Source: an uncultured Sphingomonas sp. (lineage in GTDB: Bacteria > Pseudomonadota > Alphaproteobacteria > Sphingomonadales > Sphingomonadaceae). From it: a stretch of 42,273 nt of DNA. Shown here piece by piece: positions 24,701 to 32,667 of this stretch. Every line of letters starts with the position of its first letter. Position 1 is the first letter of the stretch. The translations under genes and the position numbers were made by a program. Location of the stretch: contig NZ_CAJXWX010000031.1 in assembly GCF_913062585.1 (NCBI RefSeq), forward strand, positions 1 through 42,273. The letters run 5' to 3'. A model generated the notes under the pieces. The model made no database searches and was not told the DNA's origin. It worked only from the letters and a program-made list of their open reading frames with translations.

Positions 24701-25864
24701 TCAGGCCGGGCAGGCCTTAGCGTTCGGCCGACGCCGGAACGCCAGCAGCATCGCCAGCGCCACCGCCGCCATCGCCGCACCGGCCAGCGACACGATGGGC
24801 AAGCCCAGCCCGGCCCCGATCACGCCGCCGCCCAGCGCCGCGCCGATCGCATTGCCGAGGTTGAACGCGCCGATGTTCATCGCGGAGGCGAGGTTCGGCG
24901 CGTCCGAGGCGGCGTCCATCACCCGCATCTGCAGGGGCGGCACGATCGCGAAGCTGGCGATGCCCCAGACCAGGATCGCGCTGGCAGCGGTCACCGGCCA
25001 TTGCATCAGCATCGTGAACGCTAGCAGCGTCAGCGCCATGATCGCCAGCATTGTCATCAGCGCCCGGTCGACCGAACGGTCGGCCAGCCGCCCGCCGACG
25101 CCGTTGCCGATCGTCGCGCCGACGCCGAACAGCATCAATATCGCGGTGACATAGCCGGTCGAACCATGCGTAACATCGCGCAGGATCGGGACGATATAGG
25201 TGAACACGGTGAAGACACCGCCAAAGCCGATCATGGTCAGGGCCAGCGCCATCACCACCGGCCCGCGCGTCAGCACGCGCAGCTCAGCGCGCATGTCGCC
25301 GCCCTCGGTCGCGGGGAGCGGCGGCAGCGCGAGACGCAGCGACAGCATCGCGATCGCGCCGACGCCTGCGATCCCGGCAAAGGCGGTGCGCCAGCCGATC
25401 GCCTCGCTGACCCAGGTCGCCGCCGGCACGCCGCCGATCGTGGCGACGGTCAGCCCGGTGAACATCGCCGCCACCGCGCCCGCGCGCTTATCCGGCGGCA
25501 CGAGGCTGGCCGCGACCACCGACCCCACGCCGAAGAAGGCGCCATGGTTGAACGAGGTGACGACCCGCGCCGCCATCAGCATCCAATAGCCGCCCGCCAC
25601 CGCCGACAGCGCGTTGCCGAGCGTGAAGATGCCCATCAATGCGATCAGCAGCGTCCGTCGGTCGATCCGGCCCGTGGTGAGTGTCATCAGCGGTGCGCCG
25701 ATCAGCACGCCCATCGCATAGGCGCTGACCAGCAGCCCGGCGGCGGGGATCGACACCTGCAGGTCGGCCGCGATCACCGGCAACATGCCCATCGGCGCGA
25801 ACTCGGTCACGCCGATGCCGAAGGCGCCGACCGCCAGCGCGAGCAATCCGAGGTTGAACTTCAT
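24701..25864 (-). CDS. MFS transporter, DHA1 / arabinose-efflux-like (copy 2)
   Basis: 387 residues, the counterpart of the gene at 3426-4589, with about 16 substitutions and no insertion or deletion that I can see. It has about 12 hydrophobic segments and the same N-terminus (MKFNLGLLALAVGAFGIG). The ATG at 25864 matches copy 1; a longer frame reaching 25882 overlaps the AKR stop and is unlikely. It lies 14 bases after the AKR gene. The substitutions include polar-to-hydrophobic changes in helices, so the two exporters might differ in substrate. Function is as for copy 1. Confidence 0.92.
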   Translation of the reverse strand: MKFNLGLLALAVGAFGIGVTEFAPMGMLPVIAADLQVSIPAAGLLVSAYAMGVLIGAPLMTLTTGRIDRRTLLIALMGIFTLGNALSAVAGGYWMLMAARVVTSFNHGAFFGVGSVVAASLVPPDKRAGAVAAMFTGLTVATIGGVPAATWVSEAIGWRTAFAGIAGVGAIAMLSLRLALPPLPATEGGDMRAELRVLTRGPVVMALALTMIGFGGVFTVFTYIVPILRDVTHGSTGYVTAILMLFGVGATIGNGVGGRLADRSVDRALMTMLAIMALTLLAFTMLMQWPVTAASAILVWGIASFAIVPPLQMRVMDAASDAPNLASAMNIGAFNLGNAIGAALGGGVIGAGLGLPIVSLAGAAMAAVALAMLLAFRRRPNAKACPA

Positions 25865-25878
25865 GGTCCTGGCTCCCC

Positions 25879-26913
25879 TCAAACCATCGGCGGCGCGAGG
25901 CGGGCGAAGCCCTCCTGCTGCCGATAGGGTGTGTGTGGATAGGGCGGCAGCACGTCGCTCGCGGCGTCGAGCATCGCCACCTGCTCGGGCGTCAGCGCCC
26001 AGCCGACCGCGCCCAGATTGTCGCGCAACTGCGCCTCGTCGCGCGCACCGATGATGACCGACGAGACGGTTGGCCGCCGCAGCAGCCAGTTGATCGCGAC
26101 CTGGGGCACCGTTTTGCCCACCTCGGCCGCCACCGCCTCCAGCGCATCGACGACGCGGTAGAGATGCTCATCCTCGACCGGCGGCGCGAACTGCGCGGTT
26201 TCGTGCAACCGGCTTCCCGGCGGGATCGGCCGCCCACGCCCGATCTTGCCGGTCAGCCGACCCCAGCCGAGCGGGCTCCAGACCAGCGCGCCGACACCCT
26301 GGTCGGCCGCCAGCGGTATGAGGTCCCATTCATACGCACGGCCGATCAGCGAGTAATAGACCTGATGCGCGACGAGACGCGGCCAGCCATGGCGATCGGC
26401 TAAGCCTTGTGCCTTCATGATCTGCCAGCCGGGATAGTTGGAGACGCCGGCATAACGCACCTTGCCGTCGGCGATCAGCCGGTCGAGCGTGCCCATCACC
26501 TCCTCGGTCGGGGTGGAGGCGTCGAAGGCGTGAAGCTGGAGCAGGTCGATCCGGTCGGTGTCGAGCCGCCGCAATGCCGCCTCGACCGCGCCGATCAGTC
26601 GCGCCCGCGACGCGCCCCAGTCCTGCGGGCCGTCACCCATCGGCAGGCCGGTCTTGGTCGAGATCAGGACGGCATCGCGCCGCCCTTTGATCGCTTCGCC
26701 CAGCACCTGTTCCGACGCACCGTCCGAATAGACGTCGGCGGTGTCGAACAGCGTCACCCCCGCGTCGAGGCAGATGTCGACCAGCCGCCGCGCCTCGGCG
26801 GCGTCGCTTGTGCCCCAGGCGCTGAACAGCGGCCCCTTGCCGCCGAAGGTCCCCGCGCCGAACGACAGGGCCGGAACCCGCAGGCCGGATGATCCCAATT
26901 GCCGATATTCCAT
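25879..26913 (-). CDS. Aldo/keto reductase (copy 2)
   Basis: 344 residues. The catalytic residues Asp57, Tyr62, Lys87 and His128 are all kept. About 17 residues differ from copy 1, concentrated around 135-155 (EEVMGTLDRLIADGKVRYAG). The ATG at 26913 has the same strong AGGAGG site and leader as copy 1. All catalytic residues being intact suggests that both copies are still selected. It would be expressed with the MFS gene under the divergent LysR. Confidence 0.94.
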   Translation of the reverse strand: MEYRQLGSSGLRVPALSFGAGTFGGKGPLFSAWGTSDAAEARRLVDICLDAGVTLFDTADVYSDGASEQVLGEAIKGRRDAVLISTKTGLPMGDGPQDWGASRARLIGAVEAALRRLDTDRIDLLQLHAFDASTPTEEVMGTLDRLIADGKVRYAGVSNYPGWQIMKAQGLADRHGWPRLVAHQVYYSLIGRAYEWDLIPLAADQGVGALVWSPLGWGRLTGKIGRGRPIPPGSRLHETAQFAPPVEDEHLYRVVDALEAVAAEVGKTVPQVAINWLLRRPTVSSVIIGARDEAQLRDNLGAVGWALTPEQVAMLDAASDVLPPYPHTPYRQQEGFARLAPPMV

Positions 26914-27004
26914 GACACCTCCTTTGCGAATGTCATTGTCAGGCGCATAGATGGATGGTGAAGCAGCGAGGCGGAACCGCCCGCCGGTGCAAAGGATCTA
27001 TGCC
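26914..27004. promoter_or_regulatory. Divergent control region between AKR and LysR (copy 2)
   Basis: It mirrors 2287-2377: GGCGGAACCGCC (26970-26981) is kept as the same near-palindrome, and the bases nearest the AKR start are identical to copy 1, while several positions towards LysR have changed. Shared sites mean that either LysR protein could act on both copies. Confidence 0.5.
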
Positions 27005-27922
27005 TTGGACGCAAAGATAACCGGCAATGGAGATCGCGCCCGATCGCTCGCCCTGTTCGCGAGCGTGGTGGAGGAAGGCAGCTTCTCCGCCGCCGGTCGC
27101 ACGCTCGGGCTGACGCCCTCGGCGGTGGCGCGGGCGATCGACCGGATCGAGGCGCGGCTGGGCGTCCGGCTGCTGCTCCGCTCCACCCGCGCGCTGACGC
27201 TCACCGCCGAGGGGCAGGCCTATCTACTCGCCGCTCGGCGCATCCTCGCCGATCTCGACGATGCCGAGCAGCAGATCGCCGATCAGGGCGCGCCGCGCGG
27301 ACGGTTGCGGATCAGTGCGGCGCTGGCGCATGGCCGGTTGTGCGTCGTGCCGCTGCTCGGCGACTTCGCGCGCGCCTATCCGCACATCCTTATCGACATC
27401 GCGCTGACCGACACGCTGGTCGACATCGCTGGCGGACAGGCCGATGTTGCGATCCGCTTCGGCCCGCTTGCCGACAGTGGACTCACCGCCCGCAAATTGT
27501 CCGAGGCGCGGCGGGTGATCGTGGCGTCGCCCGACTATTTGGAGCGGGCAGGCACGCCCAGGGTCCCGGAGGACCTGCACGCCCACAATTGCCTGAACTT
27601 CAACTTTCGCCGCGCCGAGCCGACCTGGCCGTTCCGCCGCGACGGCCGGGACTTCGCGCTGTCCGTCGAGGGCGGCATCGTCGCCAATAATGGCGAGACG
27701 CTGGGCCATCTCGCCGCTGCCGGGGTTGGCATCACCCGGGTGGGCCGCTTCAGCGTCGCGGCCGAGATCGCGGACGGCCGACTCGTGCCGCTGCTCGAGG
27801 ACTATAATCCGGGCGACGTCGAGCTGATCCACGCGGTCTTCGTCGGGGGCTCCACCACGCCCGCGCGGGTGAGGGTGTTCGTCGACTTTCTCGTCGAGCG
27901 CCTAGCCAGCCGGTTCGAGTAG
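27005..27922 (+). CDS. LysR-family transcriptional regulator (copy 2)
   Basis: 305 residues from the TTG at 27005, which has AAGGA eight bases upstream. An in-frame ATG at 26951 would add 18 residues that are much less conserved between the copies. The helix-turn-helix is identical to that of copy 1, so both probably recognise the same operator. The changes fall in the effector domain (for example V/G, A/E, I/T, A/S), where they could alter inducer response. Its last 21 bases overlap the convergent MocR gene, exactly as in copy 1. Confidence 0.88.
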   Translation: MDAKITGNGDRARSLALFASVVEEGSFSAAGRTLGLTPSAVARAIDRIEARLGVRLLLRSTRALTLTAEGQAYLLAARRILADLDDAEQQIADQGAPRGRLRISAALAHGRLCVVPLLGDFARAYPHILIDIALTDTLVDIAGGQADVAIRFGPLADSGLTARKLSEARRVIVASPDYLERAGTPRVPEDLHAHNCLNFNFRRAEPTWPFRRDGRDFALSVEGGIVANNGETLGHLAAAGVGITRVGRFSVAAEIADGRLVPLLEDYNPGDVELIHAVFVGGSTTPARVRVFVDFLVERLASRFE

Positions 27923-29314
27923 CGGGTGCGACACGGCCTTTTTCAGGAAAGCGTACAGCCGGTCGTCATCGCTCATCGCGACGTTGAAGCGCATGTGATC
28001 GCGCCACCCGCCGCTGATGCTGAACACCGGCCCCGGTGCGAGCACAATGCCTTGGGCGATGGCGCGGCGGGCTAGATCGACGGCATCGACGCCGTCCGGC
28101 AGTCGCGCCCAGAGGAAGATGCCCGCCGCCGGGTCGGTCCACGGCTCGATACCAATGGCCCTGAGGCGTTTCGCCACACGCGCCATCGCTCGGGCCAGCC
28201 GGGTCCGGACACCGTCGACATGACGCCGATAGCTGCCATCGGTCAGCACCGCGTGCAGCAGGTTGGCGGCGAGCGGACTGCCCGCCATCGACGTTGCGAT
28301 GCGCAGGTCGGCCAGTCCTTCGATCCAGTCGGGTCGGGCCGCGATATGGCCACAGCGCACGGCCGCCGACAGTGATTTGGAGAAGCTGCCGATACGGATC
28401 GTCCGGTCGAGCCCGTCGAAGGCGGCCAGACGCGACGAAGGCGTGTGTTCGAAGTCGGCAAAGATATCGTCTTCGACAACGACCATGTCATGTGCCTCCG
28501 CGATCTTGAGCAGCCGGTGCGCGGTGGCGGCGGCGAGCGACGCGCCGGTCGGATTATGAACGCCTGAGTTGGTCAGGTAGAAGCGCGGCCGATGCGTCGC
28601 GGCGGCCTCGGCGAAGATGGCGACGTCAGGCCCGGTCGACGTCATCGGCACGCCGACGACCCGGGCGCGGTGCGCCCGCAGCAGCGCCAGAAAGTTGAAG
28701 TAACATGGATCGTCGACCAGCACGGTATCGCCCGGCTGAAGCAGGAAGCGGCACACCAGATCGAGCGCGTGAGTGCCGCTGTCGGTCAGCAGTATCTGGT
28801 CGGGGCCGGCTTCGATCCCCTGATCCTCCATCCGCCTCGCCAGCAATGCCCTGAGCGGGGGCGAACCCAAGGGGGAAGCATAGCCCGCCAGCGTGCCGTT
28901 CTCGTCCGACCGCGCCGCCCCGCGCATTGCCTTGCGGAGGGCATCGCCCGCCAGCCAATCATCGGGTAGCCAGCCGCATCCAGGCATCAATTCATGGCGC
29001 CGCTCGCCCAGCGACTGGCGCAGCATCCAGAGCGGGTCGACCTCGCGCTCCTTCGTGCTGGCCAGCCGATTCAACGCCAGCGGGGCCAAGGGCGCGGCGA
29101 CATAGAAGCCGGATCCCGGTCGCGAGCGAATGACGCCTTCGGCCGCAAGGCGGTCATAGGCCTCGACCACCGTCGAGCGAGCGACGCAGCTCGTCTCGGC
29201 CATCGCGCGGATCGACGGCAGCCGGGCGCCCGGCGTCAGCGCGCGGGTATCGATCCGGTCGCGGATCGCGCGGACCACCATGCCGGTGCGGGTTTCGTCG
29301 GGGGCGCTCGCCAT
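27902..29314 (-). CDS. MocR-type regulator with aminotransferase-like domain (copy 2)
   Basis: 470 residues, the complete version of the gene cut at the left window edge. The order is winged helix at about 15-80, then a PLP-binding aminotransferase-like domain with NSGVHNPTG and the probable PLP lysine in GSFSKSLSAA. I use the ATG at 29314; a GTG at 29347 is in frame but lies inside the palindromic promoter region. One notable change is Gly to Cys in the recognition-helix region (AETSCVARSTVV, Gly in copy 1), which might change DNA binding. About 22 of 459 aligned residues differ. Confidence 0.93.
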   Translation of the reverse strand: MASAPDETRTGMVVRAIRDRIDTRALTPGARLPSIRAMAETSCVARSTVVEAYDRLAAEGVIRSRPGSGFYVAAPLAPLALNRLASTKEREVDPLWMLRQSLGERRHELMPGCGWLPDDWLAGDALRKAMRGAARSDENGTLAGYASPLGSPPLRALLARRMEDQGIEAGPDQILLTDSGTHALDLVCRFLLQPGDTVLVDDPCYFNFLALLRAHRARVVGVPMTSTGPDVAIFAEAAATHRPRFYLTNSGVHNPTGASLAAATAHRLLKIAEAHDMVVVEDDIFADFEHTPSSRLAAFDGLDRTIRIGSFSKSLSAAVRCGHIAARPDWIEGLADLRIATSMAGSPLAANLLHAVLTDGSYRRHVDGVRTRLARAMARVAKRLRAIGIEPWTDPAAGIFLWARLPDGVDAVDLARRAIAQGIVLAPGPVFSISGGWRDHMRFNVAMSDDDRLYAFLKKAVSHPLLEPAG

Positions 29315-29341
29315 CGTACTACCATTATCACCAATACAGTT

Positions 29342-29357
29342 CGGCACGATCGTACCG
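29342..29357. promoter_or_regulatory. Near-palindrome upstream of MocR (copy 2)
   Basis: CGGCACGATCGTACCG is a 16-base inverted repeat with a single mismatched pair, 28 bases upstream of the MocR start. It could be a regulator site for that gene. MocR proteins more often use direct repeats, so the binding protein is unclear. Confidence 0.45.
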
Positions 29358-29392
29358 ATGTGTATCTATCAGCGCCAGTTGTCGCTCGATAG

Positions 29393-29650
29393 GACGAGCC
29401 ATCATCCGAACTGCGCGCACTCTTCACCGATGCGCATGGCGGGCTGATCGAGGACCCGGTGACCGGCAGCCTCAACGCATCCGTCGGCCAGTGGCTGTTC
29501 GCCAGCGGTCGGGCGAGCGGCAGCTATATCGCGGCGCAGGGCACGAAGCTGGGACGCAAGGGGCGCATCCACGTCTCGCAGGATGAGACCGGAAAGGTCT
29601 GGGTCGCCGGTGCGACGCGGATGCTCTTTGCCGGGCGGACAACCGGCTAG
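29393..29650 (+). pseudogene. C-terminal remnant of a PhzF-family protein
   Basis: The open frame encodes about 85 residues that match the C-terminal part of PhzF/YddE-type isomerases: LIEDPVTGSLNASVGQWLF carries the family's D-P-x-T-G-S motif, followed by AAQGTKLGRKGRIHVS and GKVWVAG. The N-terminal two-thirds, including the catalytic Glu, are missing and a stop codon (TAG, 29390-29392) lies just upstream in frame, where the MocR promoter region begins. The gene was therefore cut by a rearrangement, probably when the cassette arrived. Its end overlaps the response regulator gene by four bases. Confidence 0.75.
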
Positions 29651-30276
29651 GGGTGGTCGCCCGATCCCAGCGTGTGGATCTTCAAAAGGTCTAGCAGGGA
29701 CGTGACGCCCAGCTTCTGCATCATCCGCGCGCGCCGGGTTTTGACGGTGATCTCGCTGATGCTCAGGCGATCGGCGATCTGCTTGATGCGGAGGCCCTCG
29801 ACGGTCAGGCGCAGGACTTCATACTCGCCCTCGCTCAGGCTCGACAGGCGGCGGGCCGCGTCATCGGCGGCGCGGACCGCCCGGCGGCGCACGCCGTCTT
29901 CGCGGATCGCGGCGTTGACCGCGTCGATCAGATGCTGGTCGTTGAACGGCTTGGCGATGAAGTCGACCGCGCCTGCCTTCATCGCGCGAACCGCCATGGC
30001 GATGTCGCCGTGCCCCGTGACGAAGACGACCGGCAGGCCGTTGCCTTCGGCCGTCATGGTGGCGAGCAGGTCGAAGCCGCTGCTGCCCGGCATCCGCACG
30101 TCCAAGACCAGGCAGCCGGGTCGCGCTGGTTCGTCCCGCTCGCGAAACTCGGCGACCGAGGCGTAGCCGCGCGTGGCGAGCCCGACCGAGGCGAGCAGAT
30201 CGGCCACCGCCTCGCGCACCGAAAACTGGTCGTCCACGATCCGGACGAGCGGCCCGTCATGGGGGGCGTCAGACAT
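29647..30276 (-). CDS. FixJ-type response regulator
   Basis: A 209-residue two-domain response regulator. The receiver has the acidic pair in IVDDQ, phosphoacceptor Asp59 (LVLDVRMPG), Thr87 (FVTGHGD) and Lys109 (IAKPF). The C-terminal LuxR-type helix-turn-helix is seen in LSEGEYEVLRLTVEGLRIKQ to SEITVKTRRARMMQKLGV. The ATG at 30276 overlaps the kinase gene by eight bases, so kinase and regulator are coupled. It probably controls the divergent RND efflux operon. A longer frame to 30360 lies inside the kinase gene. Confidence 0.93.
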   Translation of the reverse strand: MSDAPHDGPLVRIVDDQFSVREAVADLLASVGLATRGYASVAEFRERDEPARPGCLVLDVRMPGSSGFDLLATMTAEGNGLPVVFVTGHGDIAMAVRAMKAGAVDFIAKPFNDQHLIDAVNAAIREDGVRRRAVRAADDAARRLSSLSEGEYEVLRLTVEGLRIKQIADRLSISEITVKTRRARMMQKLGVTSLLDLLKIHTLGSGDHP

Positions 30277-31345
30277 TACCACCCTCCTGCGCGAGGGGCA
30301 GGCGCAACTCGAACACCGCGCCCGCGCGGCCACGCGGACGGCACTCCAGCGCCCCGCCATGCGCCTCCGCGATCGTCCGGCTGATCGTCAGGCCCAGCCC
30401 GACGCCGCCCTCCTTGCTGGTCCAGAACGGCTCCCATAAATGCCCCGCGGCCTCGCGCGACAGGCCGGGGCCGGTATCGGCGATGCTCAGGGCTATGGTG
30501 GCGTCGTTCCGTGTCACCCCGACATGGATGCGCCGCTCGGCCGCGCCGTTCTGGCTCAGGCTTTCAATCGCGTTGATCAGGAGGTTGAGGATGATCTGCT
30601 GAATCTGCACCCGGTCGCCCCAGACCATCGGGCCTTCCGGGGGCAGGTCGAGGTCGAGCCGGATCTGCTGGCGGTCGAGTTCGGCGCGGGCGATGGCGAC
30701 GCATTGCTCGACCAGTTCGCCCAGGTCGGTCCATTCGGGCGTTGCCGCCTTGCGGCTGGCCAGACGGCGCACGCCCGCCACCACGTCCCCGGCGCGCGCC
30801 GCGTCGCGGCTGATCCGGTCGAGCGACTCCCTGGCCTTGGGCAGGTCGGGCGGCGTCGCCTCCAGCCAGCGCCGACACGCGCCCGCACTGCCCGCGATGG
30901 CGGCAAGCGGTTGGTTCACCTCATGCGCAATCGAGGAGGCGAGTTCGCCCAGATTGCCGATCCGCGACAGGCGGCGCAGATGCTCGCGCGCTTCATGCGA
31001 GGCGGCCTCGTGCGACAGGGTGCGCAGGCCCAGATAGCCGGTGGTGACGATCGCGACGATGCTGATGGCCAGATTGACGACCCCGGCTTCGGTCATGCCG
31101 AACCGGGTCAGCGGCGTGCCGAGCATGGTCAGCACCACGCATCCCGCCGCCAGCGCCATCACCTGCGCGCGGGGGAACGCCCGGAGCGACAACAGCACCG
31201 GCACCACATAGAGGACCGCGACCGCGATCAGCCGGTCGGTCAGCACATCGACCACGAAAATGGCGAGGATCAGAAGCGCCACGCCCGCACCGGTGATCCA
31301 GTGAAGCGCGCGGGCATCGGCCGGTAGGGGGTCCTTGCGGGGCAT
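30269..31345 (-). CDS. Membrane sensor histidine kinase
   Basis: A 358-residue kinase: about four membrane helices in residues 12-107, a short linker, the dimerisation domain with His141 (IAHEVNQPLAAI, FixL/NtrB-like H-box) and an ATPase domain with the N box (NLLINAIES), G1 (DTGPG) and G2 (GVGLGLTIS). With almost no periplasmic loop it probably senses within or near the membrane. The ATG at 31345 fits the first helix; the frame extends to 31582 across the promoter region and is unlikely. It is divergent from the RND operon with 121 bases between, the classic arrangement for a system that senses the compound it exports. Confidence 0.93.
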   Translation of the reverse strand: MPRKDPLPADARALHWITGAGVALLILAIFVVDVLTDRLIAVAVLYVVPVLLSLRAFPRAQVMALAAGCVVLTMLGTPLTRFGMTEAGVVNLAISIVAIVTTGYLGLRTLSHEAASHEAREHLRRLSRIGNLGELASSIAHEVNQPLAAIAGSAGACRRWLEATPPDLPKARESLDRISRDAARAGDVVAGVRRLASRKAATPEWTDLGELVEQCVAIARAELDRQQIRLDLDLPPEGPMVWGDRVQIQQIILNLLINAIESLSQNGAAERRIHVGVTRNDATIALSIADTGPGLSREAAGHLWEPFWTSKEGGVGLGLTISRTIAEAHGGALECRPRGRAGAVFELRLPLAQEGGNV

Positions 31346-31393
31346 GGTGCTTCTTATCGACTCAGGGCCGCTCTCCGTCGAGCCGGGGCGGCA

Positions 31394-31407
31394 TATACCA
31401 AAGTATA
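31394..31407. promoter_or_regulatory. Inverted repeat between kinase and efflux operon
   Basis: TATAC-CAAA-GTATA is a perfect 5-base inverted repeat around a 4-base centre, extended by a GGC/GCC pair with one bulge. It lies midway between the divergent kinase and adaptor genes and is AT-rich against a GC-rich background. It is a candidate site for the FixJ-type regulator; the binding is inferred. Confidence 0.5.
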
Positions 31408-31466
31408 GCCGGGCCATATGGTTGGGCGATTGCCGGTAAACCGGGCTTCTCCCTACCGCGTCGCAC

Positions 31467-32663
31467 ATGACCTGCATTCCCCGCGACCGGCGGTTCTGGA
31501 CCGCGCTTGCCCCCATTGGCCTTGCTTTGATGCTCGGCGCCTGTTCGTCCTCGCCCGGTGCAGCGCCCGCGCGCAAGGACACGCTGCCCCCCGGCGAGTT
31601 CCGACCGACCGATCAGCAATGGGCCAACCTGCGCTTTGCCAAGGCGGGGGGCGACCAATATGCGCCTGCGCTGCTGACCGATGGGCAGATCGCGACCGAT
31701 GACGATCGCACGACGCAGCTCTTCTCGCCCTTTACGGGCCGGATTTCACGCATCTTCGTAAAGCCCGGCGACGTGGTCCGGCGCGGCCAGCCCGTCTATG
31801 CCATCGCCGCCTCCGAATTGGTGCAGGGGCGCAGCGATATCGCCACGGCCGAGGCCGCCATCGCGGCTGCGCGCAAGGCGTTGACCACCGCCGAGGCCAA
31901 TGCCGCGCGTCAGCAGGCGCTGCTCGCGGTGCAGGGCGCGGCGCAGCGCGACGTGCAGCAGGCGCAGTCCGATCTGGCGAACGCACGCAGCACGCTGGCG
32001 AGCGCCGAGGCGCAGCTGTCGGCGGCGCGTGGCCGGTTGCAGGTGCTCGGCCTGGGCGGCGCAGGCAGTCATGGCCGGGACGAGGCGATCGTCCGCAGCC
32101 CGATCGACGGCACCGTCACCGCGCGCAGTGCCGGGATCGGTCAATATGTCGAAAGTGCCGCGTCGGGCGCCAGCACGCCGCTGTTCACGATCAGCGACCT
32201 GTCGCATGTCTGGCTGGTCGCCAATGTGCGGGAAGCGGATGCGGGCAAGCTGAGGCGCGGGGCGATATTGTCGGTGACGGTCCCAGCCTTCCCGGGGCGC
32301 CGTTTCGATGCGCGGGTCTATTACATCGCGCCGGTCGTCGACCCGAATACGCGCCGTATCGTGGTGCGCGCGCAGATCGCCAATCCGGACGGCGTGCTGC
32401 GTCCCAATATGTTCGCCACCGCGCGACTGTCGGACGGCGCGACCGTGCAGGCGGTCGAGATCCCGGCGATGGCCGTCCTCTACGAAGGCGACGATGCGCA
32501 TGTCTGGGTCGCGCATCCCGAGCGTCACAGCCTGTCGCTGCGCGCGATCCGCACCGGCACCAGCACGGGCGATGCGGTGACGGTGACGCAGGGGCTGGCG
32601 CCGGGCGAAGCGGTCGTCACCGCAGGCTCGGTGTTCATCGATCGCGCGAACGGCGGAGACTGA
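31467..32663 (+). CDS. RND efflux periplasmic adaptor (HlyD/CzcB-like)
   Basis: A 398-residue membrane-fusion protein. The lipoprotein signal ends at LGAC (about residue 26). A barrel-sandwich/lipoyl half (LFSPFTGRISRIFVKPGDVV) is followed by a long coiled-coil hairpin from about 120 to 195 (AEAAIAAARKALTTAEANAA and on), the second lipoyl half (VRSPIDGTVTARSAGIGQYV) and beta-barrel domains. It links the inner-membrane pump to the outer-membrane channel. It is the first gene of a three-gene operon; the permease follows after four bases. It resembles CusB/CzcB adaptors and lacks an obvious metal-binding Met or His cluster. Confidence 0.93.
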   Translation: MTCIPRDRRFWTALAPIGLALMLGACSSSPGAAPARKDTLPPGEFRPTDQQWANLRFAKAGGDQYAPALLTDGQIATDDDRTTQLFSPFTGRISRIFVKPGDVVRRGQPVYAIAASELVQGRSDIATAEAAIAAARKALTTAEANAARQQALLAVQGAAQRDVQQAQSDLANARSTLASAEAQLSAARGRLQVLGLGGAGSHGRDEAIVRSPIDGTVTARSAGIGQYVESAASGASTPLFTISDLSHVWLVANVREADAGKLRRGAILSVTVPAFPGRRFDARVYYIAPVVDPNTRRIVVRAQIANPDGVLRPNMFATARLSDGATVQAVEIPAMAVLYEGDDAHVWVAHPERHSLSLRAIRTGTSTGDAVTVTQGLAPGEAVVTAGSVFIDRANGGD

Positions 32664-32667
32664 TCCG

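Larger units (their letters stand above)
24701..29314 (-). repeat. Right arm of a diverged inverted gene-cassette repeat
   Basis: This is the second copy of the MocR-LysR-AKR-MFS cassette, in opposite orientation to 1-4589. It starts at the MFS stop codon, where similarity ends, and continues through the MocR start. The two copies flank about 20 kb including the integrase and tRNA-Pro; this copy lies on the far side of the tRNA. Protein identity of about 95-96 percent shows that the copies are not a recent duplication or an assembly echo. Confidence 0.93.
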
